Under the pieces are notes generated by a model that was not told the origin of the DNA, did not search any database, and was given only the letters and a program-made list of their open reading frames with translations. The position numbers and the translations under genes are program-made. From contig JAXHVA010000010.1 of NCBI GenBank assembly GCA_034189035.1, positions 1-64,000 on the forward strand: a stretch of DNA of 64,000 bases, written 5' to 3'. This document shows positions 44,527 through 53,160 of the stretch, in pieces (positions within the stretch are counted from its first letter, which is position 1; each line of letters opens with the position of its first letter). Source of the DNA: JAUXFK01 sp034189035 (GTDB lineage Bacteria; Desulfobacterota; UBA8473).

Positions 44527-46500
44527 TTATTGTAAATACCCCAAAGATCTCAACCTTTCCTTTGTCTTTTCAGGAATTCTTATTGTTTTCACTTTTTGAA
44601 GTGACGGATACATCTGAACATTGATTAATTCAAAAAGCTCATCTTTTAATCCTAAAGCGATTTCTGGTTCGCTTTTTGCAAGATCTTTTTCTTCTTTAGG
44701 ATCATTCTCTAGATCATAAAGTTCACATCTCCAATCACTGTTATCACAAATAAGACTCCATTTGTCATTCATGTATTTTGTAAAACCTCTTCCTTCTTTT
44801 ATTGAAAAGCTTCCTTCACTATATGCATATGGATTTGAATAATTAGAATTACCTTCCAATGGATATAGAGAAATGCCACGCATTTTGATTCTATCTATAT
44901 GGATACCAATCATATTTGTAATGGTAGGTAAAATATCAACAAGCTCAACAACACTATTTACTGTTTTACCCTTTGGTATTTTATTAGGATACGTCATTAT
45001 TAATGGTACATGAATCTCTTCATTATATATATAATTGCCATGCAATAGTTTGTTATGCTCAAGAAAAGCTTCCCCATGATCCGCTGTCAATATGATAAGT
45101 GTATTATCATATATTTTCAATAACCTTAGTTTATCGACTAAATACCCTATTTGTACGTCAGTAAATGTTATTTTCCCATCATACAACGCCATTAACTGAT
45201 TTAATTCTTCCTTTGTAGTATTCTCTTTGGTCCTATTCATTAAAATTCTATAATATTCGTCATGCCTATCCTGAAGTAAAGAATTATTTAGGTCTGAAAT
45301 CCATTTGGAGTTATCATTGTTCTTCGAAGTGTAAATTTTATCATATGGTTTCGGAGGATTGTATGGTGTATGTGGGCCCATTAAATTAAGAAAGAGAAAA
45401 AACTTTTTGTTTGAGTTCTTGTCTAGCCATTCAAGCGCTCTTTGCATCGTTTTTTTGTCACATAGATTATCCAATGCGCCGCTAATGATTTCAAACCGGT
45501 CAAACCCCTGCCCAAAACCTGAGTCTGGCGAAATCCATGGTTGACATGATACTGCTTGTGTTACATAGTTAGCATTCTTAAGTATCTCTGTAAGAGTAGT
45601 AAATCTATTATTCAATGGTGCATATCTATGCTCAAGATTCCGAAATACGTAATGACCTGGGTCAGATGGATATAGCCCTGTAAACATGGAAGGCATAGAA
45701 ATTGTGGTCCTATTACCTTGGCTAAATGCCTTTTTGAAAAGTATTCCATCTCTGCTCAGTCTATCTATATTTGGGGTGGTCGGCCTTTTATACCCATAAG
45801 AGCTGACATGATCTGCCCTTAGCGCATCAATCACAACAAAAATAACATTGGGTTCTTCTTTGGCATCTTTTCTCTTTTCAACAATAATGCCAAGGTTTAC
45901 AATTATCAGTAAACCACAAAAAAGAAACGCCGTTTTCACAATATGTTTTTTTTGTATAAATTCTGATATGTTATCTGATGGAAACTTTTTGATTAACCAA
46001 TAAAAAAATGGTATCACAACAATACCGCAACAACTGAGCATTATAAAATACTTAAGCTGTTCTATTATCGTTCCGAATAATTCTTTTAGCGATATTTTAT
46101 AATTAAAATAAACAGATATCATCCTCAAAAGATCTTTTAATCCATAGATCAATGTCAAATCCGTAAGTTCTCTAATCAACCAATCCACAGCTATAGTTAC
46201 AATAGAGATAGCCATGACTATTTCGAAAAAATGTATGACTTTGACCTTGTCTAACTTCATTTTCTTAATGAGTAAAAATAAAAGGAGATAAAATCCTATT
46301 ACTCCAACAATAGAAAAAAAGATGCTATAGTTTATATTTTTTTGAAAAACAAAAGCAGCTAATCGATACATCTCATATTGGATATACCGATTTGCTGTTA
46401 TAGAATATGCTGAGAGAATAAAACCCACAACTGTGCCTATTATAATACCCATTGAGAGTAAATAAATTATTCTTCTCTCAATAAAAAAACTGAACCTCAT
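44527..46500 (-). CDS. Membrane-anchored sulfatase-fold enzyme with Thr at the nucleophile site
   Basis: The 657-residue protein has about five N-terminal membrane segments (10-30, 58-78, 88-108, 150-170, 188-206) and a sulfatase-family domain. NVIFVVIDALRADHVSSYG carries Asp225 and LTADHGEAFLEH further metal ligands. The nucleophile region GNRTTISMPSMFTG has Thr265 or Thr266 in place of the formylglycine Cys/Ser, and lacks the C/S-x-P-x-R signature. The five-helix plus domain layout resembles LtaS and EptA, which transfer phosphoglycerol or phosphoethanolamine. The protein ends RLRSLGYLQ. It lies 50 bp downstream of the cupin gene and its 3' neighbour is a UPF0104 gene. Confidence 0.8.
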   Translation of the reverse strand: MRFSFFIERRIIYLLSMGIIIGTVVGFILSAYSITANRYIQYEMYRLAAFVFQKNINYSIFFSIVGVIGFYLLLFLLIKKMKLDKVKVIHFFEIVMAISIVTIAVDWLIRELTDLTLIYGLKDLLRMISVYFNYKISLKELFGTIIEQLKYFIMLSCCGIVVIPFFYWLIKKFPSDNISEFIQKKHIVKTAFLFCGLLIIVNLGIIVEKRKDAKEEPNVIFVVIDALRADHVSSYGYKRPTTPNIDRLSRDGILFKKAFSQGNRTTISMPSMFTGLYPSDPGHYVFRNLEHRYAPLNNRFTTLTEILKNANYVTQAVSCQPWISPDSGFGQGFDRFEIISGALDNLCDKKTMQRALEWLDKNSNKKFFLFLNLMGPHTPYNPPKPYDKIYTSKNNDNSKWISDLNNSLLQDRHDEYYRILMNRTKENTTKEELNQLMALYDGKITFTDVQIGYLVDKLRLLKIYDNTLIILTADHGEAFLEHNKLLHGNYIYNEEIHVPLIMTYPNKIPKGKTVNSVVELVDILPTITNMIGIHIDRIKMRGISLYPLEGNSNYSNPYAYSEGSFSIKEGRGFTKYMNDKWSLICDNSDWRCELYDLENDPKEEKDLAKSEPEIALGLKDELFELINVQMYPSLQKVKTIRIPEKTKERLRSLGYLQ

Positions 46501-46550
46501 TTATTATTCAACCTTATCTACTTAATGTTAAGCGTTCCTTGTTGAACTAT

Positions 46551-46952
46551 TCAAATAACTAAATTATAAAAATACGTATCCGGATTCTCACGATTGTAAG
46601 GTTGATCAGCGATAGCTATTAAATACATCATCTCTTTCCCGATATTTTTTACTGCATGAACAATACCGAACGGGATTTTCACTGTAACAAATTTTCCATC
46701 CCCCATAGTAATCTCCTTTTTTTCCTCAGTGTCTAAATCTTGTAAGACGAGTTTCCCTGTTCCTTTTATCACGCAAAACCACTCGTTTGTGTATTTATGG
46801 TAGTGTTTCGCTTTTACAATACCTGGATTCGCAGTTGTAATGTAAATTTCTCCCAGCGTGTTTTTCCCAAAATACTCTTGTTTTAGCACTTTTAATAACC
46901 AGCCTCTATCATCCTCAAAATAATCAAGTTCTTTAATCTCTACTCTTTGCAT
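46551..46952 (-). CDS. Cupin, FdtA/WxcM-like sugar isomerase or epimerase
   Basis: The 133-residue protein has a beta-helix cupin fold. It begins VEIKELDYFEDDRGWLLKVL, the motif of dTDP-sugar 3,5-epimerases and 3,4-ketoisomerases, and has KAKHYHKYTNEWFCVIKGTG with the paired catalytic/metal-like histidines and GIVHAVKNIG. Its length fits the FdtA/WxcM group. Its ATG follows the TAA of the epimerase gene directly, with GAAGAG before it, so the two are co-expressed. It would isomerise a 4-keto-6-deoxy sugar nucleotide. The precise reaction is not distinguishable by sequence alone. Confidence 0.8.
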   Translation of the reverse strand: MQRVEIKELDYFEDDRGWLLKVLKQEYFGKNTLGEIYITTANPGIVKAKHYHKYTNEWFCVIKGTGKLVLQDLDTEEKKEITMGDGKFVTVKIPFGIVHAVKNIGKEMMYLIAIADQPYNRENPDTYFYNLVI

Positions 46953-47903
46953 TTACTCTTCCCACTCATGTGGATTTTCCACAAACCATTCGATAGTCCT
47001 TTTTAGCCCCTCTTCTAAGTCAACCTTTGGACTCCATCCTAGTATGCGTTTGGCTTTTGAATTATCACAATAGAAATGCCATGTCTCTCCTTGTCTATAT
47101 GGGAGGGAACCTATAGATGGAGTAATAGGATTACCCATAATATCGAGAATCTTTAAAACAATCTCTCTTATTGTGTACTCTCTCCCGTTCCCAATATTAA
47201 GAATTTGGCCTTTAGCCTCTGGTTTTATTGCAGCTTTTAAGTAACCATCTACAATATCTTCAACAAAATTGAATTCTCTTGTCTGTTCCCCTTTTGTCAT
47301 GTCAAGCGTTTCTCTCTTTAAGGATTTCATAATTGTATCAGGAATAAGCATCCGTGAAACCTGAAAAGGACCATATGTCAGGAAAGGTCTTAATGTAATT
47401 ATTGGAGAGCCTTTAGTCTTAGCGATCATGGAACAGTACAGAGTAGACGAGGCTTTGGAGAATGAGTAGGGAGAGACCGGCCTTGGGCACTGATCTTCCT
47501 TGAAAGGCACAGGATTATCACCGTACTCTTCACAAGTGCCCGTGTTTACGAAACATTCATAATCGATCTTTTCAAGAGTACTCAGAAGGTTCACAGTGCC
47601 TTGGAAATTAACCCTCATCATATCGTTTATTAAATTGACAGAACGATCTACATTCACTATTGCTGCAAGATGAAATACTATTTTGGGTTTAATCGCTCTG
47701 ACTGACTTTGATAGAGCATCTCCATCAAGAAGGTCAGTATGAAATATAGAGCAATAATCTTTTAATAACTTAATCCTATTATCATGTTCATGAACAAAAG
47801 CATAGACATCAGCGCCTTCTTGGATTAAACGGTCTGTTAAGTGGTAACCTATAAAACCATTAGCACCGGTAACAAGTACTTTCTCTTTTTTAAAACTTAA
47901 CAT
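46953..47903 (-). CDS. NAD-dependent epimerase/dehydratase (SDR, nucleotide-sugar)
   Basis: The 316-residue protein has the extended-SDR signatures: GANGFIGYHLTDRL at the N-terminus, NTGTCEEYGDNP with the catalytic Thr, and SPYSFSKASS giving Tyr and Lys of YxxxK. C-terminally NIGNGREYTIREIV and ILGWSPKVDLEEGLKRTIEW are typical of UDP/GDP/CDP-sugar enzymes. It could be the reductase or epimerase acting after the RfbF/dehydratase pair further upstream in this block, with the cupin as partner. A paralogue at 49958-50962 has similar motifs. The 135-bp gap to the BNR gene may hold an internal promoter. Substrate unproven. Confidence 0.85.
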   Translation of the reverse strand: MLSFKKEKVLVTGANGFIGYHLTDRLIQEGADVYAFVHEHDNRIKLLKDYCSIFHTDLLDGDALSKSVRAIKPKIVFHLAAIVNVDRSVNLINDMMRVNFQGTVNLLSTLEKIDYECFVNTGTCEEYGDNPVPFKEDQCPRPVSPYSFSKASSTLYCSMIAKTKGSPIITLRPFLTYGPFQVSRMLIPDTIMKSLKRETLDMTKGEQTREFNFVEDIVDGYLKAAIKPEAKGQILNIGNGREYTIREIVLKILDIMGNPITPSIGSLPYRQGETWHFYCDNSKAKRILGWSPKVDLEEGLKRTIEWFVENPHEWEE

Positions 47904-48038
47904 TGAATTTAATCAAATAGAATTGCATTTAAAGGCTAGTATAATTTTCTTGTGAAAAATGGAAGCTTTTTCGATGATGTGATGGTTCCTAATTGGAGAA
48001 TCATCCAAAGAGCTAATAGGAATGGGTGATGTAAAGAA

Positions 48039-49958
48039 TCAATATTGAATAAGACTAAACATAATAACTGGGCTATTTCCATCCCAACGCCCTTTAAGAT
48101 ACATAATCCCAATGTCTCCTGAAACATCCCTTATCATATTTGGATACCAGTTGTAAAATGTTCCTGATTCACTGACCAAGAGGCTGTTTGAATCCCAGGA
48201 TTTACCGTCGAACCATTTCAGATACAATTCGCCTGTATGGAATCTTCCACCATCTGTTGCAAGTTGTTTGCCATACACTAATGCAATCCGTGATGGAGTA
48301 GAACTCGTGTCTATTCCCATTGAGCATGTAAATACATTAGACTCAATAAAAACGGGAGCTGACCAGTCTGACGAATCATATGGTGTTGAAAGTGTTCTGT
48401 GAAACAGGTTGCTGTTGTCATCAATATAAACAAAATGAATCCGTTTCATATCCGGGTCAAAAAGTGCACACAGTCTTTTATCACTACCAGAAATTCCATC
48501 GGAAAGACCGAGTTCAGTCGGGACAGATTCCCAGGTCATTCCATCAAAGTGTCTGCCATAGAATTTGCCTGGATTTCCAGGGCTATATACAAGGGAATTC
48601 GTTCTGGCTATGATATAAACTTCATCCCCATCAAGTTGTACATTTTCATGACCATCAACACCTGTACTGGCAAAGTCCCCAGCCACAATTGTAGTGGGGT
48701 TTTCCCAAACAGAATTATCAAAAGGATTTTGTGCTCTTACCCAAAAGATATTGAAGATATTATTAGCGTTATCATTGTGACGACCAGAAAAATGGATTCT
48801 ACCCGTAGTGTCTCGCCTTAAATCATTGTAATAATACCACCCGTAATTATCACCAGTTGAACCAGCCGGCAACACTAGTTCGGGGATATCCCAGACAATA
48901 TCCGATCCATTTATTATACCCTCTCCAATATATACGTTCTGGTTCATGGTATTTGGGTCTGGATTGGTATCAACACGGAAGAGTCGAGTAATCTTATTGC
49001 CCTCACAAAGAAAAGAACGATCCATTTCATTTGATGCCACATTTCCCGTTTTCAGGCTTGACCAGGTTATCCCGTCTGAAGATGTCTGATAACCATTGTA
49101 TTCACAACATGGGTCTTGGCTGGCTCCGTGAAAAACAAACCATACTCCATTGTAATGGTATACCAAATCAATCGTGCCACGCGATGTTGAGTGAAATTTA
49201 TTGCCCGCGTACATGGTGTAAATATTGTTTATGGTTACTGTCGGTCTCATAACATCTACAGAAAAAGTTATCGTATAATCAACCTCATTCATATTCCCTG
49301 AAGCATCTTCACACCGAATATAATACGTATAGCTTTGACCGTCCTCTAACCCTGGAACGTCTGTAAAATGTATCATGCCGTCTGTGCTCTGAAAAATGCT
49401 TGACATGGAAGAATAATCAATACCTGATAAAACATCATATCTGCACGTGGCACCCTCATCCGTGTTCAAAGATAAGGTCGCCTCAGTTGTACCCGCTAAC
49501 AAAGTCCCTGTCGGCGATCCATTAGAAAGAACCGGAGGTATAAGGTCAAGACTTGAACTTACCGAAAAAGAAATAGGATAATCAACCTCATTCATATTCC
49601 CTGAAGCATCTTCACACCGAATATAATACGTATAGCTTTGACCGTCCTCTAACCCTGGAACGTCTGTAAAATGTATCATGCCGTCTGTGCTCTGAAAAAT
49701 GCTTGACATGGAAGAATAATCAATACCTGATAAAACATCATATCTGCACGTGGCACCCTCATCCGTGTTCAAAGATAAGGTCGCCTCAGTTGTACCCGCT
49801 AACAAAGTCCCTGTCGGCGATCCATTAGAAAGAACCGGAGGTATAAGGTCGGCAACACTTTTCTTTGATTTAGACCCTCCCCCATCATTGCAACTTAACA
49901 CAACCATCACGAGTAAAATCAGACCAATTGCTATTCGAAAACTGCGAATCTTTAACAT
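48039..49958 (-). CDS. BNR lipoprotein with two identical Ig-like repeats
   Basis: The 639-residue protein has a signal sequence ending VVLSC (about residue 23), so is probably a lipoprotein. Residues 37-137 and 138-235 are two near-identical repeats with LIPPVLSNGSPTGTLL, ATCRYDVLSGIDYSS and YTYYIRCEDASGN; each holds two Cys that could pair. From about 240 a BNR-like propeller region follows (GVWFVFHGASQDP, TSSDGITWSS). It is a distant paralogue of 27602-29068. The repeats resemble bacterial Ig-like adhesion modules. The gene sits inside the nucleotide-sugar operon, overlapping the dehydratase stop by 1 bp (TAATG), an odd place for a surface protein. Confidence 0.78.
   Translation of the reverse strand: MLKIRSFRIAIGLILLVMVVLSCNDGGGSKSKKSVADLIPPVLSNGSPTGTLLAGTTEATLSLNTDEGATCRYDVLSGIDYSSMSSIFQSTDGMIHFTDVPGLEDGQSYTYYIRCEDASGNMNEVDYPISFSVSSSLDLIPPVLSNGSPTGTLLAGTTEATLSLNTDEGATCRYDVLSGIDYSSMSSIFQSTDGMIHFTDVPGLEDGQSYTYYIRCEDASGNMNEVDYTITFSVDVMRPTVTINNIYTMYAGNKFHSTSRGTIDLVYHYNGVWFVFHGASQDPCCEYNGYQTSSDGITWSSLKTGNVASNEMDRSFLCEGNKITRLFRVDTNPDPNTMNQNVYIGEGIINGSDIVWDIPELVLPAGSTGDNYGWYYYNDLRRDTTGRIHFSGRHNDNANNIFNIFWVRAQNPFDNSVWENPTTIVAGDFASTGVDGHENVQLDGDEVYIIARTNSLVYSPGNPGKFYGRHFDGMTWESVPTELGLSDGISGSDKRLCALFDPDMKRIHFVYIDDNSNLFHRTLSTPYDSSDWSAPVFIESNVFTCSMGIDTSSTPSRIALVYGKQLATDGGRFHTGELYLKWFDGKSWDSNSLLVSESGTFYNWYPNMIRDVSGDIGIMYLKGRWDGNSPVIMFSLIQY
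49275..49850. repeat. Perfect 273-bp tandem duplication inside the BNR lipoprotein gene
   Basis: Bases 49275-49547 recur at 49578-49850, offset by 303 bp (101 codons), with no mismatch found on line-by-line comparison. The 30 bases between the copies differ from the flanks. Perfect identity at both silent and replacement sites means a very recent duplication or gene conversion. The period is a multiple of three, so copy number could change without frameshift. Confidence 0.92.
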
Positions 49959-50962
49959 TACTTGAAACTCTTATGTCGAGTCATCGTTTCTCCAAAAAAC
50001 GTTTTGTACCATTCAATAGTTTTTTGAAGGCCTTTCTCTAAGGGATATTGAGATTCCCATCCAAGTATCTTTTTTGCTTTAATACAGGAAAGATACTGTT
50101 CCTTTATTTCGTTTTCGCCTTCTCCAAGAATGATAGTTTCCAAATGTCTTTTGCCTGATATGTCTAAAATCTTTTGAACAAGATCTATGACCCTTACTGG
50201 CTTTCCAGTCCCAAAGTTGAATGCCTCTCCCCTTATTTCTTCCCTGTCCAACGCTTCAGCGAGAGTCAAATATGCATCCACCGCATCCTCAATGTATATA
50301 TAATCTCGCAAAAAATTCCCGTCGCTTCTTATGATAGGAGATTCATCGTATATTAATGATCGAATCGTCCCAGGGACAATTCTATTGAAATTCATGTCTC
50401 CTCCACCATAAAAGTTGCCGCAACGGGTTATTGCAACGGGCAATTGATACGTATGAAAGAAAGAGAATGCTATCCTGTCTGAACATGCCTTTGACACGTC
50501 ATATGGATAAAGTCCATGCAACTCCATCTCTTCAGTATAAGGCATTTCTTTTTGAGATCCATATGCCTTATCGCTTGAAGCAACCACGATCCTGCTTACC
50601 AAAGAAGAGCTTCGTGCTGCTTCAAGGATGTTCCATGTTCCTTTAATATTAGACTCGAATGTCGATAATGGTGAACGATTTGCAGTACCGACAATGGTTT
50701 GAGCGCCAAGATGAAAACAAGTATCGATCTCATATTCATTCAATGCCCTTTCCAGAGTCAAGTAATCCTCTAACTGCCCATGAACGACATTTACTTCTCT
50801 CAAAAGAGAAAGCAGCACTATATTAGAATGGGGAACCCAATCTCGCATAAAAATCGTGACATAAGCGCCTTTTTCTACAAGCTCTTTTGTCAACCACGCC
50901 CCTAATAGACCTGTGGCACCTGTTATAAAAACACTTTTTCTCTTCCAATAGCTATTCTTCAT
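49958..50962 (-). CDS. Nucleotide-sugar 4,6-dehydratase-like SDR (CDP-glucose type)
   Basis: The 334-residue protein has SVFITGATGLLGAWLTKEL, ASSDKAYGSQKEMPYTEEM, DVSKACSD with the Tyr-x3-Lys catalytic pair, GNFYGGGDMNFNRIVPGTIR and LRDYIYIEDAVDAYLTLAEA. These match the RfbG-like branch of extended SDRs. RfbF, its usual partner, is 9 bp upstream, supporting conversion of CDP-glucose to CDP-4-keto-6-deoxyglucose in the cytoplasm. GDP-sugar dehydratase specificity is the alternative. Its stop overlaps the next gene's start by one base. No strong ribosome site is seen. The symbol rfbG is likely but not certain, so none is given. Confidence 0.82.
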   Translation of the reverse strand: MKNSYWKRKSVFITGATGLLGAWLTKELVEKGAYVTIFMRDWVPHSNIVLLSLLREVNVVHGQLEDYLTLERALNEYEIDTCFHLGAQTIVGTANRSPLSTFESNIKGTWNILEAARSSSLVSRIVVASSDKAYGSQKEMPYTEEMELHGLYPYDVSKACSDRIAFSFFHTYQLPVAITRCGNFYGGGDMNFNRIVPGTIRSLIYDESPIIRSDGNFLRDYIYIEDAVDAYLTLAEALDREEIRGEAFNFGTGKPVRVIDLVQKILDISGKRHLETIILGEGENEIKEQYLSCIKAKKILGWESQYPLEKGLQKTIEWYKTFFGETMTRHKSFK

Positions 50963-50971
50963 AATAGTTCT

Positions 50972-51757
50972 CTACTCCCAGATCTTCCAGGGTGTGTCAC
51001 CCGATTCCCATAACTCATTTAAGAGTTGTGCATCCTTGAATGTGTCCATAGATTTCCAGAATCCAGTATGTCTAAAAACAGCCAATTCTTTTTCTCTTGC
51101 TAGTCTCTCTAATGGCTCTTTTTCAAGAACGTCATTCTTGTCGATATATTCAAATATCTTTTTATCGAATACAAAGAATCCGCTGTTAATCCATCCATCT
51201 AATCGTGGCTTTTCTTTGAATCCCTTTACAATATCATTACTATCAATATCCAAGACCCCGTAAAAAGACATTGGATGTACGGCGGTGAGTGTTGCAATAC
51301 AATCATGGGATTTATGGTAATCGAATAACTCATTGATATTGATATCAGCAACTCCATCGCCATACGTAGCCATAAAGACATCGTTATTTATATACTTTTG
51401 GATCCTCTTGATCCTACCACCTGTATTAGTCTCCAGCCCGGTTTCAGCAAAGGTAATTATCCAATCATCTAATGTGGAAGAATAATGATATATTCTATCT
51501 CGTGACCTTGTCCTGAGTGTAAAATCATTGCTCATCCATTCATAGTTGACAAAGTAATCCTTGATCATCCTGCCACGATAACCTAAAGGGAGGACAAAAT
51601 CATTAAACCCGTAATGAGAATATATCTTCATGATATGCCATAAGATGGGAAACCCACCAATCTCAACTAAGGGTTTTGGTCTGTATTCTGTTTCTTCCTT
51701 CATCCTCGTCCCTAGACCACCGCACAGGATTACAACTTTAATAGCATCACTCAACAT
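50972..51757 (-). CDS. rfbF: Glucose-1-phosphate cytidylyltransferase
   Basis: The 261-residue protein opens with KVVILCGGLGTRMKEETEYR then PKPLVEIGGFPILWHIMKIY, the nucleotidyltransferase motif of RfbF, which makes CDP-glucose from CTP and glucose 1-phosphate. The glucose-1-phosphate-binding and metal sites (YGDGVADIN near residue 130) are present, and the length is normal. I place the start at the ATG at 51757, because GAGAGGA lies 6 bases upstream. A TTG at 51772 and an ATG at 51763 are poorer. It is the second-to-last step before the adjacent dehydratase and downstream of the GT2-methyltransferase fusion. It is a confident call. Confidence 0.93.
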   Translation of the reverse strand: MLSDAIKVVILCGGLGTRMKEETEYRPKPLVEIGGFPILWHIMKIYSHYGFNDFVLPLGYRGRMIKDYFVNYEWMSNDFTLRTRSRDRIYHYSSTLDDWIITFAETGLETNTGGRIKRIQKYINNDVFMATYGDGVADININELFDYHKSHDCIATLTAVHPMSFYGVLDIDSNDIVKGFKEKPRLDGWINSGFFVFDKKIFEYIDKNDVLEKEPLERLAREKELAVFRHTGFWKSMDTFKDAQLLNELWESGDTPWKIWE

Positions 51758-51763
51758 TTTCAT

Positions 51764-51770
51764 TCCTCTC
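51764..51770 (-). promoter_or_regulatory. Ribosome-binding site deciding the rfbF start
   Basis: On the minus strand GAGAGGA is followed six bases later by the ATG at 51757, standard spacing. The upstream ATG (51763) would sit directly on the ribosome site and the TTG (51772) before it, so the third candidate is preferred. The site overlaps the tail of the upstream gene's 3' region. Confidence 0.65.
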
Positions 51771-53157
51771 AATTAAAAAGTGGTCTTTTTTCACATAGAT
51801 ACACTATATGAGGGTATATATTCCACTTATCTATATGATATTCCCTTACATAAAATCCCACATCTTCTAATAATTGAACCATTTCCTGCGAGCTCCTGAA
51901 ATACAGTTTTCTTCCTTTATAAGAAATCATATCATGTATGTAATGAATGATGTATTTCCACTTCGGGCTTTTTTTGAGGTCTTTAATAACAACAACGCCC
52001 CCGTTGTTCATATGAGAGAAAATGTCTTTGATCAGCTTTGATTGCTCATGAAATGGCATATGATGCATAAGATCTATCAACGTCATATTTTTTATATTGT
52101 CTAGGCTTGTGTTGTTTGCATCTCCGTGGCTGAACCGTATAGAATCAAGGCCGTTAACAGTGAGCTGCGCAACATCGATTCTACTTCTGTCAATGTCTAC
52201 ACCGATAATTGTTCTGTCTTCCGATTTAAGACGCATAAAATGACTGAAAAGCCCGTTCCCGCATCCCAGGTCCAGTATCTCTCCTTCCTTGGGAATTACC
52301 TTATCTATCTTGCCAAAGGGCACAAGTATCATCCTGATCATTGCATAAAGACCGTGCAAAGGTCCGATCTTCCAATATATTTTATAGATATCACATATGA
52401 TTTTTCTCCTGTTGAGTGATTCTATCTTTCTACTTTTTTTATTTATTTTTTTTCCTCTTTTATACTGAATCATATTAACGACAAATTCTACAACGGTCAG
52501 AAAGTTGACATTGGATGATCCACCCTCACGTTTGTGATATATAACAGGTATTTCCACGAAATCATATGTTTTATCTATGGACTTTAACATGACCTCAGCA
52601 TCAATAAACCAATTAGTAGACCTTACATCCAATTCTTCATAGCATGCTCTGGTAAATATTTTCGGAACACCGTTCACATCTCGGGTGGGTGCACGGAATA
52701 TCAACTTAAAGAGCATATTGTATACTCTACTGATTATTTTCCTTTTAAGGCCATAGAATCTCTTGGTGCGATACCCCTTTCCCCAGTCCGAATTTACTTC
52801 CTTGACCTTTTCGTATACCTTGACAACATCTTCTGCCTTTATCTGATTATCACCCCATGTATACCCAAGGTACATCCCCGAACAGTGATGCAGACCGGTG
52901 ATAATTCCTCCTCCATATCCTGCATTTGCAATAAGATGGATCGATTTCAAACGGGGATTTTCTTCACATAATTCGTTTAGTATCTCTCCGGTTCTATCTC
53001 GGGAACCATTGTTAACTAATATGAGTTCATAAAAAATACCATGCTTTTGAAGAGTTGAAACCATTTCTGTGACAACATTTTTTGCATTTTCCTCCTCATT
53101 CCAGAAAGGTATCGCAATCGAAAGTTCAACGGGATTCGTTTTTGGGTTCACTTTCAT
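51769..53157 (-). CDS. GT2 glycosyltransferase fused to a class I methyltransferase
   Basis: The 462-residue protein is a two-domain fusion. Residues 1-235 are a DPM1-like GT2 (LSIAIPFWNEEENAKNVV, LILVNNGSRDRT, YTWGDNQIKAED, FIDAEVMLKSI). Residues 290-462 are a SAM-dependent methyltransferase with EILDLGCGNGLFSHFM (glycine motif 298-300), GVDIDRSRIDVAQ and MTLIDLMHHMPF. GAGG precedes the ATG. Joining a transferase that adds a sugar with a methyltransferase suggests a methylated sugar or methylated lipid intermediate. It lies just downstream of a GT-C gene and upstream of rfbF. Both domains look complete. Confidence 0.87.
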   Translation of the reverse strand: MKVNPKTNPVELSIAIPFWNEEENAKNVVTEMVSTLQKHGIFYELILVNNGSRDRTGEILNELCEENPRLKSIHLIANAGYGGGIITGLHHCSGMYLGYTWGDNQIKAEDVVKVYEKVKEVNSDWGKGYRTKRFYGLKRKIISRVYNMLFKLIFRAPTRDVNGVPKIFTRACYEELDVRSTNWFIDAEVMLKSIDKTYDFVEIPVIYHKREGGSSNVNFLTVVEFVVNMIQYKRGKKINKKSRKIESLNRRKIICDIYKIYWKIGPLHGLYAMIRMILVPFGKIDKVIPKEGEILDLGCGNGLFSHFMRLKSEDRTIIGVDIDRSRIDVAQLTVNGLDSIRFSHGDANNTSLDNIKNMTLIDLMHHMPFHEQSKLIKDIFSHMNNGGVVVIKDLKKSPKWKYIIHYIHDMISYKGRKLYFRSSQEMVQLLEDVGFYVREYHIDKWNIYPHIVYLCEKRPLFN

Positions 53158-53160
53158 GTT

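Noticed and set aside
49275..49850. CRISPR-like or satellite repeat.
   Set aside because: Only two long copies occur, in frame inside a coding gene, with no short repeats and spacers.
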